From assembly GCF_003852525.1 (NCBI RefSeq), contig NZ_QAJL01000009.1, positions 1-64,000 of the forward strand: DNA of 64,000 nucleotides, written 5' to 3'. Each line of letters starts with the position of its first letter. Position 1 is the first letter of the stretch. Made by a program: the position numbers and the translations under genes. This document shows positions 17,904-27,545 of this stretch, piece by piece. The notes under the pieces were generated by a model that saw only the letters and a list, made by a program, of their open reading frames with translations, did not search any database and was not told where the DNA came from. Source of the stretch: Pedobacter sp. KBW06. Lineage in GTDB: Bacteria; Bacteroidota; Bacteroidia; Sphingobacteriales; Sphingobacteriaceae.

Positions 17904-20169
17904 ACCTATATTATTTATGATTTCGTGTTTGATGGTCGCTGCCTGCAGTACGACCAAACACTTGCCTGAAGGAGAAAATCTGTATGTAGGTGCTTCGGTG
18001 AAAATCAATCCGGATTCTACCGGAAAAATCAAGGACGAAAAAGGAATCAAAGGGGTTTTGGAAAGCAAGACCAGACCGCTTCCCAATAGTTCCGTTCTGG
18101 GTTTTAAGTACAAGCTGTTCTTTTATAACTTAGCGGGTGAGCCTACGAAAGAAAAAGGGTTCCGCCACTGGTTACGCAACAAATGGGGCCAGCCACCGGT
18201 ATTGGGAAGTCAGGTGAAATTGAAATATAACAATGATGTACTGAGAAGTTACCTTAGCACTATAGGTTATTTACAGGCAGAAGTGACTGGTGATACCGTT
18301 ATTAAGAACAAAAAGGTGAAGGCCATTTATACTGCTCAGACGGGTACGAGGTATAAAATAAATAAAGTCAGCTTTCCCAAAGACAGCACAGGAATCGCGG
18401 CCAACATCAATAATAATTCTTCTAAATCCCTCTTGAAAGCAGGCGATTTTTATGATTTCGAAACCATCAAAAATGAACGGATCAGAATTGACAACGACCT
18501 TAAAGAAGCTGGTTATTTTTACTTTAGTCCGGATTTTCTATTGATACAGGCAGACAGCACGATTGGAAAAAACATGGTCAATCTCTTTGTAAAAGTTAAA
18601 GAAAGCACGCCTGATGTTTCAAAAAAACCATACACGATCAATAATATTACGATTTATCCGAATTACAATTTAAGGGGCGATTCGAGCATTAAAGCGAGCA
18701 AACCAATATTGTACAAGGATTTTAAAATCCTGGATCCTAAGAATACGTTTAAACTCGGGGTATTCGACCGACTGGTATTCTTCAATAAAGGAGAAACGTA
18801 CAACAGAAGAGACCATAACCAGTCTTTAAACAGGATGGTCAACATCGGTACTTTCAAGTTCGTAAAGGCCGATTTTATTCCGGTAGACAGCTTTAAAAAC
18901 AATCAACTGAATGTGGACTTCTACTTAACCCCATTAAAGAAAAACTCCTTATCCTTCCAGGTCACAGGAACCAGTAAGTCGAATAACTTTGTTGGGTCAG
19001 AGGTAAAGATCACACAGACGACAAGGAATGTCTTCCGTGGGGCAGAGCAACTGGAAGTCAGTGCCAGTGGTGGTTTTGAAACGCAAATCAAAGGGGGCCA
19101 ATCGAAACAAGGGAATTCTTATTCTCTAACCGGCCAGGCAAAGCTGAGCTTTCCCCGCTTCCTGATTCCTTTTTTCAAATTCAACAGTACGAATGCCTTT
19201 ATTCCAAGAACGAACATTATGGCTTCATATCAGATCCTGAGCAGGATTGATTATAGCCTGAATGCCATCAAAGCAGAATTTGGGTACAACTGGAAAGAAA
19301 GTGTTTTTAAAGAACATACCTTTAATCCAATATCGATTAACTATGTACAATCAAATATAAAGAACGACACTGTATTGACCAGAAATCCTGCTTTAAGGAC
19401 TTCGTTAGAGCCTCAGTACATCATTGGCTTAAACTATAATTTCACCTACAATGATCAGGTAGACAACAGCCGCAGAAACAACATTTACTTTTCAGGAGAT
19501 CTGGAAACGGCGGGAAATTTAGCTGGTTTAGTCACTTCCAAAAATGATCTTGGAAAGAAAACCTTATTCGGGACCGCCCTCTCTCAGTTTATCCGTTTGG
19601 AAGGCGATATAAGAAATTATTACAAGGTGAATAAAAATGTAACCTGGGCAAGCAGGTTTAACCTGGGTTATGGCTATACTTATGGAAACAGTACTTCCCT
19701 TCCTTTTGTACGTCAGTTCTTTGCCGGAGGTAGTAGTGACATCAGGGCATTTGGAGCCAGGATCCTTGGTCCGGGAAGCTACAAAGTTCCGGATACCCTG
19801 GGCTTCAGAGATCAGGGTGGCGACATCAAGATCATGTTAAATACAGAGCTCCGGTTCAAGCTCTTCAGTATTTTTTATGGCGCCTTATTCGCTGATGCCG
19901 GAAATATCTGGTTAAGAAAAGATGATGCAACAAGACCGGGGGCAAAATTCAAATTCAATAGTTTCATGGATGAAATCGCAGTAGGTACAGGAGCGGGATT
20001 AAGGGTAGATGCCTCCTTCTTTGTCCTGCGCCTGGACGTCGCTTTTCCCATCCGGAAACCATACCTTCCTGAAGGGAAAAGATGGGTCATTAACGACCTT
20101 AATTTCGGCGATAAAGCCTGGAGAAAAGAGAACTTAATCTTTAATCTTGGGATAGGATATCCTTTTTAA
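17887..20169 (+). CDS. tamL: TamL, Omp85-family lipoprotein (TamA-like)
   Basis: This is a 760-residue outer-membrane protein. The lipobox MVAAC (Cys20) marks it as the lipidated TamA variant described in Bacteroidota as TamL. After the signal come POTRA-like domains (about residues 35-370) and an Omp85 barrel with characteristic late motifs (FFAGGSSDIRAFGARILGPGSY; DLGKKT; C-terminal GIGYPF with terminal Phe). The gene overlaps the end of tamB by 17 bases in another frame, so the two products are very likely made together. It acts in the outer membrane with TamB in envelope biogenesis. The yihY-like gene follows 8 bases later. Confidence 0.9.
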   Translation: MRKRIKPILFMISCLMVAACSTTKHLPEGENLYVGASVKINPDSTGKIKDEKGIKGVLESKTRPLPNSSVLGFKYKLFFYNLAGEPTKEKGFRHWLRNKWGQPPVLGSQVKLKYNNDVLRSYLSTIGYLQAEVTGDTVIKNKKVKAIYTAQTGTRYKINKVSFPKDSTGIAANINNNSSKSLLKAGDFYDFETIKNERIRIDNDLKEAGYFYFSPDFLLIQADSTIGKNMVNLFVKVKESTPDVSKKPYTINNITIYPNYNLRGDSSIKASKPILYKDFKILDPKNTFKLGVFDRLVFFNKGETYNRRDHNQSLNRMVNIGTFKFVKADFIPVDSFKNNQLNVDFYLTPLKKNSLSFQVTGTSKSNNFVGSEVKITQTTRNVFRGAEQLEVSASGGFETQIKGGQSKQGNSYSLTGQAKLSFPRFLIPFFKFNSTNAFIPRTNIMASYQILSRIDYSLNAIKAEFGYNWKESVFKEHTFNPISINYVQSNIKNDTVLTRNPALRTSLEPQYIIGLNYNFTYNDQVDNSRRNNIYFSGDLETAGNLAGLVTSKNDLGKKTLFGTALSQFIRLEGDIRNYYKVNKNVTWASRFNLGYGYTYGNSTSLPFVRQFFAGGSSDIRAFGARILGPGSYKVPDTLGFRDQGGDIKIMLNTELRFKLFSIFYGALFADAGNIWLRKDDATRPGAKFKFNSFMDEIAVGTGAGLRVDASFFVLRLDVAFPIRKPYLPEGKRWVINDLNFGDKAWRKENLIFNLGIGYPF

Positions 20170-20177
20170 GCGAACAT

Positions 20178-21164
20178 ATGAACTTTATAAAAAAAATAAT
20201 CAGCTTTCTTAAAGCTACGGGGAATCTCTTTATTGCAGCCGGAAAGGGTTTCATTGAGGACAGAGTGATGAAACTCAGCGCTGCATTGGCTTATTACACG
20301 ATATTTTCCCTTACTCCGCTAATCATCATTATCATTTCTGCCGCCAGCTTATTTTTAGGCGATAACATGGATCCCAATACCAAATTATTTGGTGAGATCA
20401 GCGAGCTGGTCGGCAATGACGCCGCCAATCAATTGCGGAGCTTTGTCAACAATGCCAATTATTCGGGTAAAAGTACCTTCGGACTGATCATCGGGATTGC
20501 CACACTGGTGATTGGTGCGACTGCGATATTTATTGAAATCCAGGATAGTATTAACCTGATCTGGAAAGTAAAAGCTGTTCCCAAAAAAGGCTGGAAAAAA
20601 TTCCTGACCAACCGATTATTGTCCTTTTCACTCATTGCTTCTCTGGGCTTCCTCTTACTCGTTTCTCTGGTGGTGAATAGCATTGTGGTTGGACTAGGCA
20701 ATAAGATCGCACAGTATATCCAGATTGAAGAAGTATCAGAGATCATGATGCTGGTGGTTACCAATGCCCTTACGCTTGCGGTAGTGACCTGCATCTTTGC
20801 GATTATATTTAAGGTCTTGCCGGATGTCCGGATCAGATGGAAACCTGCCATCGTCGGCGCGCTGTTTACAGCACTCCTGTTTGGCCTGGGTAAATATGTG
20901 ATTGGAATTTATATTGAGAAAGGAAACCCGGGTTCTCCCTTTGGCGCCGCCGGATCAATTATTGTGATCCTGCTGTGGATTTACTATACTGCGATTATCC
21001 TGTACTTTGGTGCGGAGTTTACGCAGGCTTATGCCGAGAAGTATGATCATGGAATTGCACCGAGTAAATATGCAGTGCTGACCAGAACTGTTGTGGTAGA
21101 GAGTGAAGCAGAAACCCTTCCACCACAACATCCGGAAAATACCATAGATGTGGAAAAGGATTAA
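20178..21164 (+). CDS. YihY/BrkB family membrane protein
   Basis: This 328-residue inner-membrane protein has about six transmembrane helices and YihY/BrkB features: KLSAALAYYTIFSLTPLIIIIISA near the N-terminus, and a central GATAIFIEIQDSINLIWKV. Near the C-terminus it has GSIIVILLWIYYTAIILYFGAEFTQAY. The family has been grouped with AsmA/TamB-type proteins as a possible lipid transporter. Placement directly after tamB-tamL agrees with a role in moving phospholipid towards the outer membrane, but that is inference. The stop codon overlaps the convergent parE stop by four bases (TTAA), so no terminator separates them. Confidence 0.9.
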   Translation: MNFIKKIISFLKATGNLFIAAGKGFIEDRVMKLSAALAYYTIFSLTPLIIIIISAASLFLGDNMDPNTKLFGEISELVGNDAANQLRSFVNNANYSGKSTFGLIIGIATLVIGATAIFIEIQDSINLIWKVKAVPKKGWKKFLTNRLLSFSLIASLGFLLLVSLVVNSIVVGLGNKIAQYIQIEEVSEIMMLVVTNALTLAVVTCIFAIIFKVLPDVRIRWKPAIVGALFTALLFGLGKYVIGIYIEKGNPGSPFGAAGSIIVILLWIYYTAIILYFGAEFTQAYAEKYDHGIAPSKYAVLTRTVVVESEAETLPPQHPENTIDVEKD

Positions 21165-23101
21165 GCCGATTCCGCAACTATGGATTCATCATCTATATTT
21201 TCTTCATCTACGATATCATGACTAACCGCAGCTGTAGCTGCACTTTCGTCTGCGGATACCAGTTCCTCTATGGTGTCTTTCTCTACCCTTAGGTTTCTGA
21301 TGATGTGTTTTTGTCTGTCAGGTGTATTCTTACCCATGTAGTATTCCAGCAAACTCTTAATCGTCTGATCTTTCAGGATCACAGGATCTAAGCGGATGTC
21401 TTTACCAATAAACAAACCAAACTCATCAGGTGAGATCTCTCCCAACCCCTTAAAACGGGTGATTTCCGGTTTGTTACCCAGTTTGGCGATTGCAGCTTTA
21501 CGCTCGTCATCACTATAGCAATAAATCGTTTCCTTTTTATTACGAACGCGGAATAATGGAGTCTGAAGGATATATACGTGTCCTGAACGAACCAGGTCAG
21601 GAAAAAACTGAAGGAAGAAAGTCATCATCAGCAACCTGATGTGCATTCCATCGACATCGGCATCGGTAGCAATTACAATGTTGTTATAATGCAATCCATC
21701 TAAGCCATCTTCAATATTTAAGGCGTGTTGTAAAAGGTTGAACTCCTCATTCTCATACACTACTTTTTTAGTCAGCTCATAACAGTTCAAAGGTTTTCCT
21801 TTTAAACTGAATACCGCCTGGCAATCCACATCTCTTGATTTGGTGATGGATCCCGAGGCAGAATCTCCCTCGGTAATGAATAAGGTAGTGTCGTATCTTT
21901 TTTCATGGGTGCTGTTGAAATGCACCTTACAGTCTCTTAATTTTTTATTGTGCAGGGATGCTTTTTTAGCCCTGTCGTTGGCCAGTTTTTTAATTCCGGC
22001 AATGTCTTTACGCTCCCGCTCCGACTGAAGGATTCTTTTCAATAAAGCATCCGCAACATCCGTATGTTTGTGCAGGTAATCATCCAGTTCTTTCTTTACG
22101 AAATCATTGATGAAAGTCCTTACAGAAGGCCCGTCTGGTCCCATATTCTGTGAACCCAGTTTTGTCTTCGTCTGCGACTCAAACACCGGCTCCTGAACAC
22201 GGACAGAGATCGCCGCAATGATGGATGCCCTGATGTCTGCAGCATCGTATTCTTTCTTATAAAACTCTCTGATCGTTTTTACCACCGCTTCTCTGAATGC
22301 GGCCTGGTGCGTACCGCCCTGAGTGGTATGCTGTCCGTTTACAAAAGAATGGTAATCCTCACCATACTGTTGTCCATGGGTCATGGCAACCTCAATATCG
22401 TTTCCTCTCAGGTGAATGATCGGATAACGAATGGTTTCTGCACCTGCATGTTTATGCAGCAGATCATACAATCCACGCTCAGAGAAATATTTATCTCCGT
22501 TAAAATTGATGGTCAGCCCTGCATTCAGGAACACATAGTTCCAGATCATGCTCTCCACAAAGTCAGAGATATAGTGATAGTTTCTGAAAATACTCTCATC
22601 CGGATAAAACGTAATGGCAGTACCATTTCGCTGGGTAGTATCAATGATCGGATTGTCGATCACAATTTCCCCTTTCGAGAATTCCACCTTTTTAGTTTTA
22701 TTATCGCGGTAAGATTGAACAGAAAAACTGGTGGACAAGGCATTTACTGCTTTTGTACCGACCCCATTCAAACCTACAGATTTCTGAAAGGCATTGCTGT
22801 CATATTTACCCCCCGTATTGATTTTGGAAACACAGTCTATCACTTTCCCCAAAGGAATTCCACGACCATAATCCCGCACATTTACTTTTTGATCGGAAAC
22901 AGTGATTTCTATGGTACGTCCGGAGCCCATTACAAACTCATCAATAGAGTTGTCCATGATCTCTTTAAGCAATACATAAATCCCATCGTCCTGCGCAGAA
23001 CCATCGCCAAGTTTACCGATATACATACCGGGACGCAGTCTGATGTGTTCCTTCCAATCGAGCGAGCGTATACTATCTTCGTTATAATTCGGTTCAGCCA
23101 T
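21161..23101 (-). CDS. parE: DNA topoisomerase IV subunit B
   Basis: This 646-residue ATPase subunit has the GHKL motifs EIMDNSIDE, RDYGRGIPLG and GLNGVGTKAVNALS. The TOPRIM motifs FITEGDSASGSI and ATDADVDGMHIR follow, and then the C-terminal GLGEISPDEF segment (the PLRGK/KGLGE region). Length and lack of the gyrase-type insertion fit ParE. The last 30 residues are acidic and Ser/Ala-rich. The partner ParC is encoded at 8709-11999. A consensus Bacteroidota promoter lies just upstream (23124-23153). Confidence 0.94.
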   Translation of the reverse strand: MAEPNYNEDSIRSLDWKEHIRLRPGMYIGKLGDGSAQDDGIYVLLKEIMDNSIDEFVMGSGRTIEITVSDQKVNVRDYGRGIPLGKVIDCVSKINTGGKYDSNAFQKSVGLNGVGTKAVNALSTSFSVQSYRDNKTKKVEFSKGEIVIDNPIIDTTQRNGTAITFYPDESIFRNYHYISDFVESMIWNYVFLNAGLTINFNGDKYFSERGLYDLLHKHAGAETIRYPIIHLRGNDIEVAMTHGQQYGEDYHSFVNGQHTTQGGTHQAAFREAVVKTIREFYKKEYDAADIRASIIAAISVRVQEPVFESQTKTKLGSQNMGPDGPSVRTFINDFVKKELDDYLHKHTDVADALLKRILQSERERKDIAGIKKLANDRAKKASLHNKKLRDCKVHFNSTHEKRYDTTLFITEGDSASGSITKSRDVDCQAVFSLKGKPLNCYELTKKVVYENEEFNLLQHALNIEDGLDGLHYNNIVIATDADVDGMHIRLLMMTFFLQFFPDLVRSGHVYILQTPLFRVRNKKETIYCYSDDERKAAIAKLGNKPEITRFKGLGEISPDEFGLFIGKDIRLDPVILKDQTIKSLLEYYMGKNTPDRQKHIIRNLRVEKDTIEELVSADESAATAAVSHDIVDEENIDDESIVAESA

Positions 23102-23123
23102 GATGTATGTGTGAGTAGATTTA

Positions 23124-23153
23124 CAAATTTAAGCTAATATGCCGGGGAATCAA
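23124..23153 (-). promoter_or_regulatory. Consensus promoter of parE
   Basis: Read on the minus strand, TTG (23153-23151) is followed after 19 bases by TAAATTTG (23131-23124). This matches the Bacteroidota -33/-7 pattern TTG...TAnnTTTG exactly. The start site would fall near 23117, about 16 bases before the ATG. Confidence 0.7.
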
Positions 23154-23213
23154 CCACAAAGTTTCAACAAATACACATTTTCCTGTATCTTCAAAGAATA
23201 AAACCGACATCCT

Positions 23214-24584
23214 ATGCCGCCTAAGAAACAGCTCTCCCTCTTCGACTTATCTATGATTGTGGTGAGCCTGGTCATAGGAATGGGAATATTCAGGACGCCG
23301 GTAAATGTGGCCGCTGGCGCACAGGTCGCTGAACTGTTCTATTCTGCCTGGATTATAGGCGGATTGGTTGCACTTTGCGGTGCGCTGACCTATGCTGAAA
23401 TCGGCTCCAGGTTTCCGGTAACGGGCGGCTACTACAAAATCTTTTCCGCATTTTACCACCCCTCCATTGCCTTTGCCATCAATTGTATCATTGTCGTTTC
23501 CAATGCAGCTTCCGTTGCGGGCGTTTCCATTATAGGTGCAGAATATTTCAGTAAAATCATCCTCCCTCTGGAATTGCAGACCGAATTTTACAGGATTGTT
23601 ATTGCAGCGATCACCATCGCCCTGTTTTATGTATTAAACCTGATGGGCTTAAAGGTTAGTGCCAAGACCCAGAATGTACTGTCTATCATCAAGATTGGGA
23701 TGGTACTCGTCCTGATCTGCGCTGTTTTCATGGGTCCGGGAGCGGAGAACATCAGCAGCAGCCTCCCCGCGTTTAAGACAACAACAGGGATTCCACCCAG
23801 CTGGACGGACTACGGAAAAGCTTTGGGCATCTGTCTGATTGCCGTCTCCTTTACTTTTGGAGGTTACCAGCAAGCCATCAATTTTGGCGGGGAAACCAAA
23901 GAAGCCAATAAAGTTATCCCAAGGGCAATTATGACCGGCCTGGCCATCATCATTGTTTTATATATGTCAATCAATTATGCCTATGTAAAAGTCATCGGCT
24001 TCGAGCAGCTAAAGACTGCGGAAAGCATTGCTGCCATTCTTGCCGGAAAGATTTTTGGTCCTGCAGGATTTACCGTACTTTCCTGTCTGATCTATTTTTC
24101 AGTACTCGGCTATGTCAATGTTAACCTGCTGAGCAACCCAAGAGCAATGTATGCCATGGGAGAAGAAGGGGCACTCCCGAAAATCTTCAAAAAAAGAACT
24201 AAAAAGAATGAAGTGATGTTTGTGAGCCTCAGCGTATTTGCCATCATCTCTGTCTTCACTCTGTTTTACGCCCAAACCTTCGATAAAATCCTGAACTACA
24301 CCATCTTTTTAGACTGTATCGGAATGGCAACCTCCGCAGCAACGATCTTTTTTCTGCGCAAACGGACGGCACACCTGGATAAAAAGACGATATACAGCAT
24401 GAAATTCTATCCGTTACTGCCACTAATTTTTATTTCGGCTTACTCCTTCGTAGGCATCAGCATTTATCTGAATGACCCGGAAGCAGGCAGAAATGGGTTG
24501 TTGATCTTTGCAGGATTTATCCTCATCTATTTCGTCAACCGCTTTTTTAATGGGAATACAACACAACAAAATGAACAGAACTAA
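23214..24584 (+). CDS. APC family amino acid permease
   Basis: This 456-residue transporter has about 12 hydrophobic helices. The first helix holds the APC substrate motif (VVSLVIGMGIFRTPVNVAAG), and helix 3 is followed by EIGSRFPVTGGYYKIF. The region FTFGGYQQAINFGGETKEANKVIPRAI is the conserved helix 6 to loop segment. It resembles the LAT-type heteromeric amino acid exchangers and bacterial relatives such as SteT, which move amino acids in exchange or by proton symport. It lies 36 bases upstream of an MFS transporter and may be co-expressed. The substrate is not predictable from what I can see. Confidence 0.9.
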   Translation: MPPKKQLSLFDLSMIVVSLVIGMGIFRTPVNVAAGAQVAELFYSAWIIGGLVALCGALTYAEIGSRFPVTGGYYKIFSAFYHPSIAFAINCIIVVSNAASVAGVSIIGAEYFSKIILPLELQTEFYRIVIAAITIALFYVLNLMGLKVSAKTQNVLSIIKIGMVLVLICAVFMGPGAENISSSLPAFKTTTGIPPSWTDYGKALGICLIAVSFTFGGYQQAINFGGETKEANKVIPRAIMTGLAIIIVLYMSINYAYVKVIGFEQLKTAESIAAILAGKIFGPAGFTVLSCLIYFSVLGYVNVNLLSNPRAMYAMGEEGALPKIFKKRTKKNEVMFVSLSVFAIISVFTLFYAQTFDKILNYTIFLDCIGMATSAATIFFLRKRTAHLDKKTIYSMKFYPLLPLIFISAYSFVGISIYLNDPEAGRNGLLIFAGFILIYFVNRFFNGNTTQQNEQN

Positions 24585-24620
24585 TCACTCCTCTATAGCT
24601 ACCGAAGCCCTTTATTCATT

Positions 24621-25967
24621 ATGCCGATAAAACAATTGCCCCTAAAAAAAGAAATCGCCTACGCTGCCGGGATGATGGGCTGGAGCATCATGACCAATAT
24701 CATTATCGTCATGCTACCCTATTTCTATCTCCCACCCAACAATTCAGGTTTACATCCTTTAGTGCCTCAGCTCCTGGTCTTCGGGGCTTTTAACATTTTG
24801 TCTCTGATTGCCGCCTCAGGAAGGTTATTTGACGCGATCTACGACCCTTTCATTGCCTCGCTGAGCGATGGCAGTCAAAATCCAAAAGGCAGAAGGATCC
24901 CTATTATGAAATATGCGATCATTCCTGCAGTCATCTTCTGCGCCCTGGTCTTCTACCCGCTGGTAAAAGGAGAAAGTGTAACCAATGCCTGGTGGCTTAC
25001 TTTTGTACTGGCCGGATTCTTCATCTCTGTAACCACTTATATCATTCCCTACAATGCTTTACTGGCCGAACTTACCCATAGCCCGGACCAGAAAGTACGG
25101 TTATCCACTTATCAACAGGTGGGCTTCGTATTTGGAATGATCATCGGTGCCTTATGTAATAATTATGCAGATTTGATCCAGGATCTTTTCCAGGTTACCG
25201 ACCGCGCTCAGGCTTTGCAGTATACCATCTGGGGTCTGAGCATTTTCTCTGGCCTGGTGATGATCCTGCCGATTATATCGATCGATGAAAAGGAATTCAC
25301 AGAAGGAAAACCTACACATATCGCTTTACTTCCGGCCATTAAAAATACGTTTAGGAATGCCAACTTCAAGTATTACCTGATTTCCGACTTCAGTTATTAC
25401 ATCGCTCTGAGTATCATTTCCAGCGGCTTACTCTTCTTTGTGACCGTACTGCTGGGCCTGCCGGATTCCGATGGTGGAAAGTTCATGGGAATCATGGTGC
25501 TCCTTTCCCTGGTATTTTATCCTTTTATCAATTATGGTTCAAAAAGATTCGGAAAGAAGCCCCTCGTTCTGGTTGCCTTTGGCGTGCTCAGCCTGATATT
25601 TGTCACCATTTTTTTCCTGGGGAAACTCCCCTTTTCCCCTACGATGCAAATGTACATTCTGGTGGTCTGTGCATCCTTCCCCCTAGCCTCCCTTGGAATT
25701 TTACCCAATGCCATCCTTGCCGATATAGCCCAACAGGATACCCTGGAAACTGGTGAAAACCATGAAGGCATGTTCTTCGCGGTAAAATACCTCTTTGTAA
25801 AGTTAGGGCAAACGATGGGTATTGCCATTTTCGCCATGCTGACGGTCTATGGTAAAGACCCGGGTCATGATTACGGACTCCGCTTAAACGGAGTGGTAGG
25901 CTTTGTCTTATGTGTCCTCGCTTTATTGTTTTTTAGCCGCTTTAAAGAAAACAAACCCACTAATTAA
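24621..25967 (+). CDS. MFS transporter, GPH-like (MFS_2)
   Basis: This is a 448-residue integral membrane protein with about 12 helices. It shows features of the glycoside-pentoside-hexuronide (GPH/MFS_2) group: AYAAGMMGWSIM at the start, the GRLFDAIYDPFIASLSDGSQNPKGRRIPIMK loop with the D-x-P/D-x-S-D pattern, and PYNALLAELTHSPDQKVRLSTYQQ. Members are cation symporters for sugars, though Bacteroidota members have diverse or unknown cargo. It follows the APC permease on the same strand, with no sugar-metabolism gene nearby to suggest a substrate. Confidence 0.85.
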   Translation: MPIKQLPLKKEIAYAAGMMGWSIMTNIIIVMLPYFYLPPNNSGLHPLVPQLLVFGAFNILSLIAASGRLFDAIYDPFIASLSDGSQNPKGRRIPIMKYAIIPAVIFCALVFYPLVKGESVTNAWWLTFVLAGFFISVTTYIIPYNALLAELTHSPDQKVRLSTYQQVGFVFGMIIGALCNNYADLIQDLFQVTDRAQALQYTIWGLSIFSGLVMILPIISIDEKEFTEGKPTHIALLPAIKNTFRNANFKYYLISDFSYYIALSIISSGLLFFVTVLLGLPDSDGGKFMGIMVLLSLVFYPFINYGSKRFGKKPLVLVAFGVLSLIFVTIFFLGKLPFSPTMQMYILVVCASFPLASLGILPNAILADIAQQDTLETGENHEGMFFAVKYLFVKLGQTMGIAIFAMLTVYGKDPGHDYGLRLNGVVGFVLCVLALLFFSRFKENKPTN

Positions 25968-26018
25968 CAGACATTTAAGTATAAATTCATGGAACACATA
26001 AAAGCCAAAAGTTATATG

Positions 26019-26051
26019 TACCTTTGACGGGAAACGATATTCTTTCGTTTC
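26019..26051 (+). promoter_or_regulatory. Helicase leader: -7 box and hairpin
   Basis: TACCTTTG (26019-26026) matches the Bacteroidota -7 box TAnnTTTG, though no clear TTG lies at the expected distance upstream. Just after it GAAACGA (26031-26037) pairs with TCGTTTC (26045-26051) around a 7-base loop, so the hairpin would sit at the very 5' end of the helicase mRNA. The leader runs about 45 bases to the TTG start. Confidence 0.45.
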
Positions 26052-26078
26052 ATTATTATACATTAAAATACAAACACA

Positions 26079-27425
26079 TTGTTATTCGAAGAATTAAACC
26101 TGATTGAGCCCATTTTAAAAGCGCTGCAAACAGAAGGTTATACGCAACCGACCCCCATACAAGAACAATCTATCCCAACCATACTTCAAGGCAGAGACTT
26201 ATTAGGATGTGCACAAACCGGTACAGGTAAAACTGCTGCCTTTGCCATTCCTATGCTTCAGCTTCTGAGTAAGCCACATACCAACACTAAAGTTCATAAA
26301 GCCATCAAAGCATTGGTATTAACACCAACGCGGGAACTGGCCATACAGATTGAAGAGAGCTTTAAAGCATATGGTAAAAACCTTCCGATCCGTCACCTGG
26401 TGATCTTCGGTGGTGTGGGACAAAAAGCACAAACAGATGCCCTTAACCGTGGTGTAGACATCCTGGTTGCCACTCCCGGCAGATTATTAGATTTGATGAA
26501 CCAGGGTTTTATCAACCTTCGCGACATTGAAATCTTTGTTCTGGATGAAGCAGACAGAATGCTGGACATGGGTTTCATCCATGATGTTAAAAAGGTAATC
26601 GCAAAGCTTCCGCTAAAAAGACAAACTTTATTTTTCTCGGCAACCATGCCGCAGGAAATTCAGAAACTTGCAGATACCATCCTGACAAGTCCTTTAAAAG
26701 TAGAAGTGACTCCGGTATCTTCTACTGCAGAGAAAATCAAACAGGAGATGTATTTTGTAGCAAAGAACGATAAGAAAAACTTATTGATCCATATCCTGCA
26801 AGATAAAACGATCGAAACGGCATTGGTGTTTACCAGGACCAAACATGGTGCTGACCGTATCGTAAAAGACCTGATCAAAGTAGGCATCAGAGCTGAAGCC
26901 ATCCACGGAAATAAATCGCAAAATGCCAGACAAAGGGCATTAACGAACTTCAAAGCAAAAACAACAAGAATCCTTGTGGCTACCGATATCGCTGCCCGCG
27001 GAATTGACGTTGATGAGCTTGCCCATGTGATCAATTATGAATTGCCGAACATTCCTGAGACTTATGTACACAGGATCGGTCGTACTGGTCGTGCGGGATT
27101 AAGTGGAACCGCCCTTTCTTTCTGCGATGCAGAAGAAAAAGATTTCCTTAAAGATATTGAGAAACTGATTGCACTGAAAATTCCGGTAACGGAAGATCAT
27201 CCTTATGCCATGAGCTGGCAGAGCCTGATGTCAGCTGCTGCTGAAAAACCTAAAGCTAAAGGTCAGGGTGGAAATCCCCGCGGACAGGGAAGCAGAGGGA
27301 ATGGAAGGCCTTCAGGTGGAGGTCAAGGGGGCGGTCAACGTGAACCTAACCTGAGCGGTGCTAAAAGAACTCCTAGTAGCGGAAGCCGCAGGTGGAGCTC
27401 TAAAGGTAGCAAGCCCAAAGCATAA
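26079..27425 (+). CDS. DEAD-box RNA helicase, RhlE-like
   Basis: This 448-residue ATP-dependent RNA helicase has all motifs: Q motif PTPIQEQSIP, Walker A AQTGTGKT, PTREL, TPGRLLD, DEAD in VLDEADRMLDMGF, SAT, ATDIAARGID and HRIGRTGRAG. The C-terminal 75 residues are Gly/Arg/Ser/Lys-rich, typical of an RNA-binding tail. The order and spacing resemble RhlE, which acts in ribosome assembly and RNA turnover. The start is TTG: the in-frame stop at 26064-26066 excludes a longer product, and the protein from TTG (MLFEELNLIEPILKAL) has a complete N-terminus. A structured RNA element follows 26 bases after the stop. Confidence 0.94.
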   Translation: MLFEELNLIEPILKALQTEGYTQPTPIQEQSIPTILQGRDLLGCAQTGTGKTAAFAIPMLQLLSKPHTNTKVHKAIKALVLTPTRELAIQIEESFKAYGKNLPIRHLVIFGGVGQKAQTDALNRGVDILVATPGRLLDLMNQGFINLRDIEIFVLDEADRMLDMGFIHDVKKVIAKLPLKRQTLFFSATMPQEIQKLADTILTSPLKVEVTPVSSTAEKIKQEMYFVAKNDKKNLLIHILQDKTIETALVFTRTKHGADRIVKDLIKVGIRAEAIHGNKSQNARQRALTNFKAKTTRILVATDIAARGIDVDELAHVINYELPNIPETYVHRIGRTGRAGLSGTALSFCDAEEKDFLKDIEKLIALKIPVTEDHPYAMSWQSLMSAAAEKPKAKGQGGNPRGQGSRGNGRPSGGGQGGGQREPNLSGAKRTPSSGSRRWSSKGSKPKA

Positions 27426-27451
27426 AAGGGGGCGGAATTCTGCTCCAATCT

Positions 27452-27541
27452 AAAAATCAAGTATACTAATCGAAGATTGAAATCTTTTGCCCTGAAAAAG
27501 GGCAAAATTTTCTAGATCTTCTCTTAGCATACTTGATTTTT
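27452..27541 (+). ncRNA. Structured RNA element, copy A
   Basis: The sequence folds into one long interrupted hairpin. The 13-bp outer stem pairs 27452-27464 with 27529-27541. CTAA/TTAG pair next (27466-27469 with 27524-27527), then GAAGAT/ATCTTC (27472-27477 with 27516-27521), GAAA/TTTC (27479-27482 with 27509-27512), and a 9-bp TTTTGCCCT/AGGGCAAAA tip with a GAAAA loop. A U-run follows, so it can also terminate. Its interior (27471-27527) closely matches the reverse complement of 29080-29132, while the outer stems differ. It could be a terminator family, a 3'UTR element or an independent small RNA. Confidence 0.7.
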
Positions 27542-27545
27542 TTAT

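Noticed and set aside
22307..23137. Plus-strand open frame of 276 codons
   Set aside because: Antisense to the well-supported parE gene; codon pattern follows the opposite strand and no domain is recognisable.
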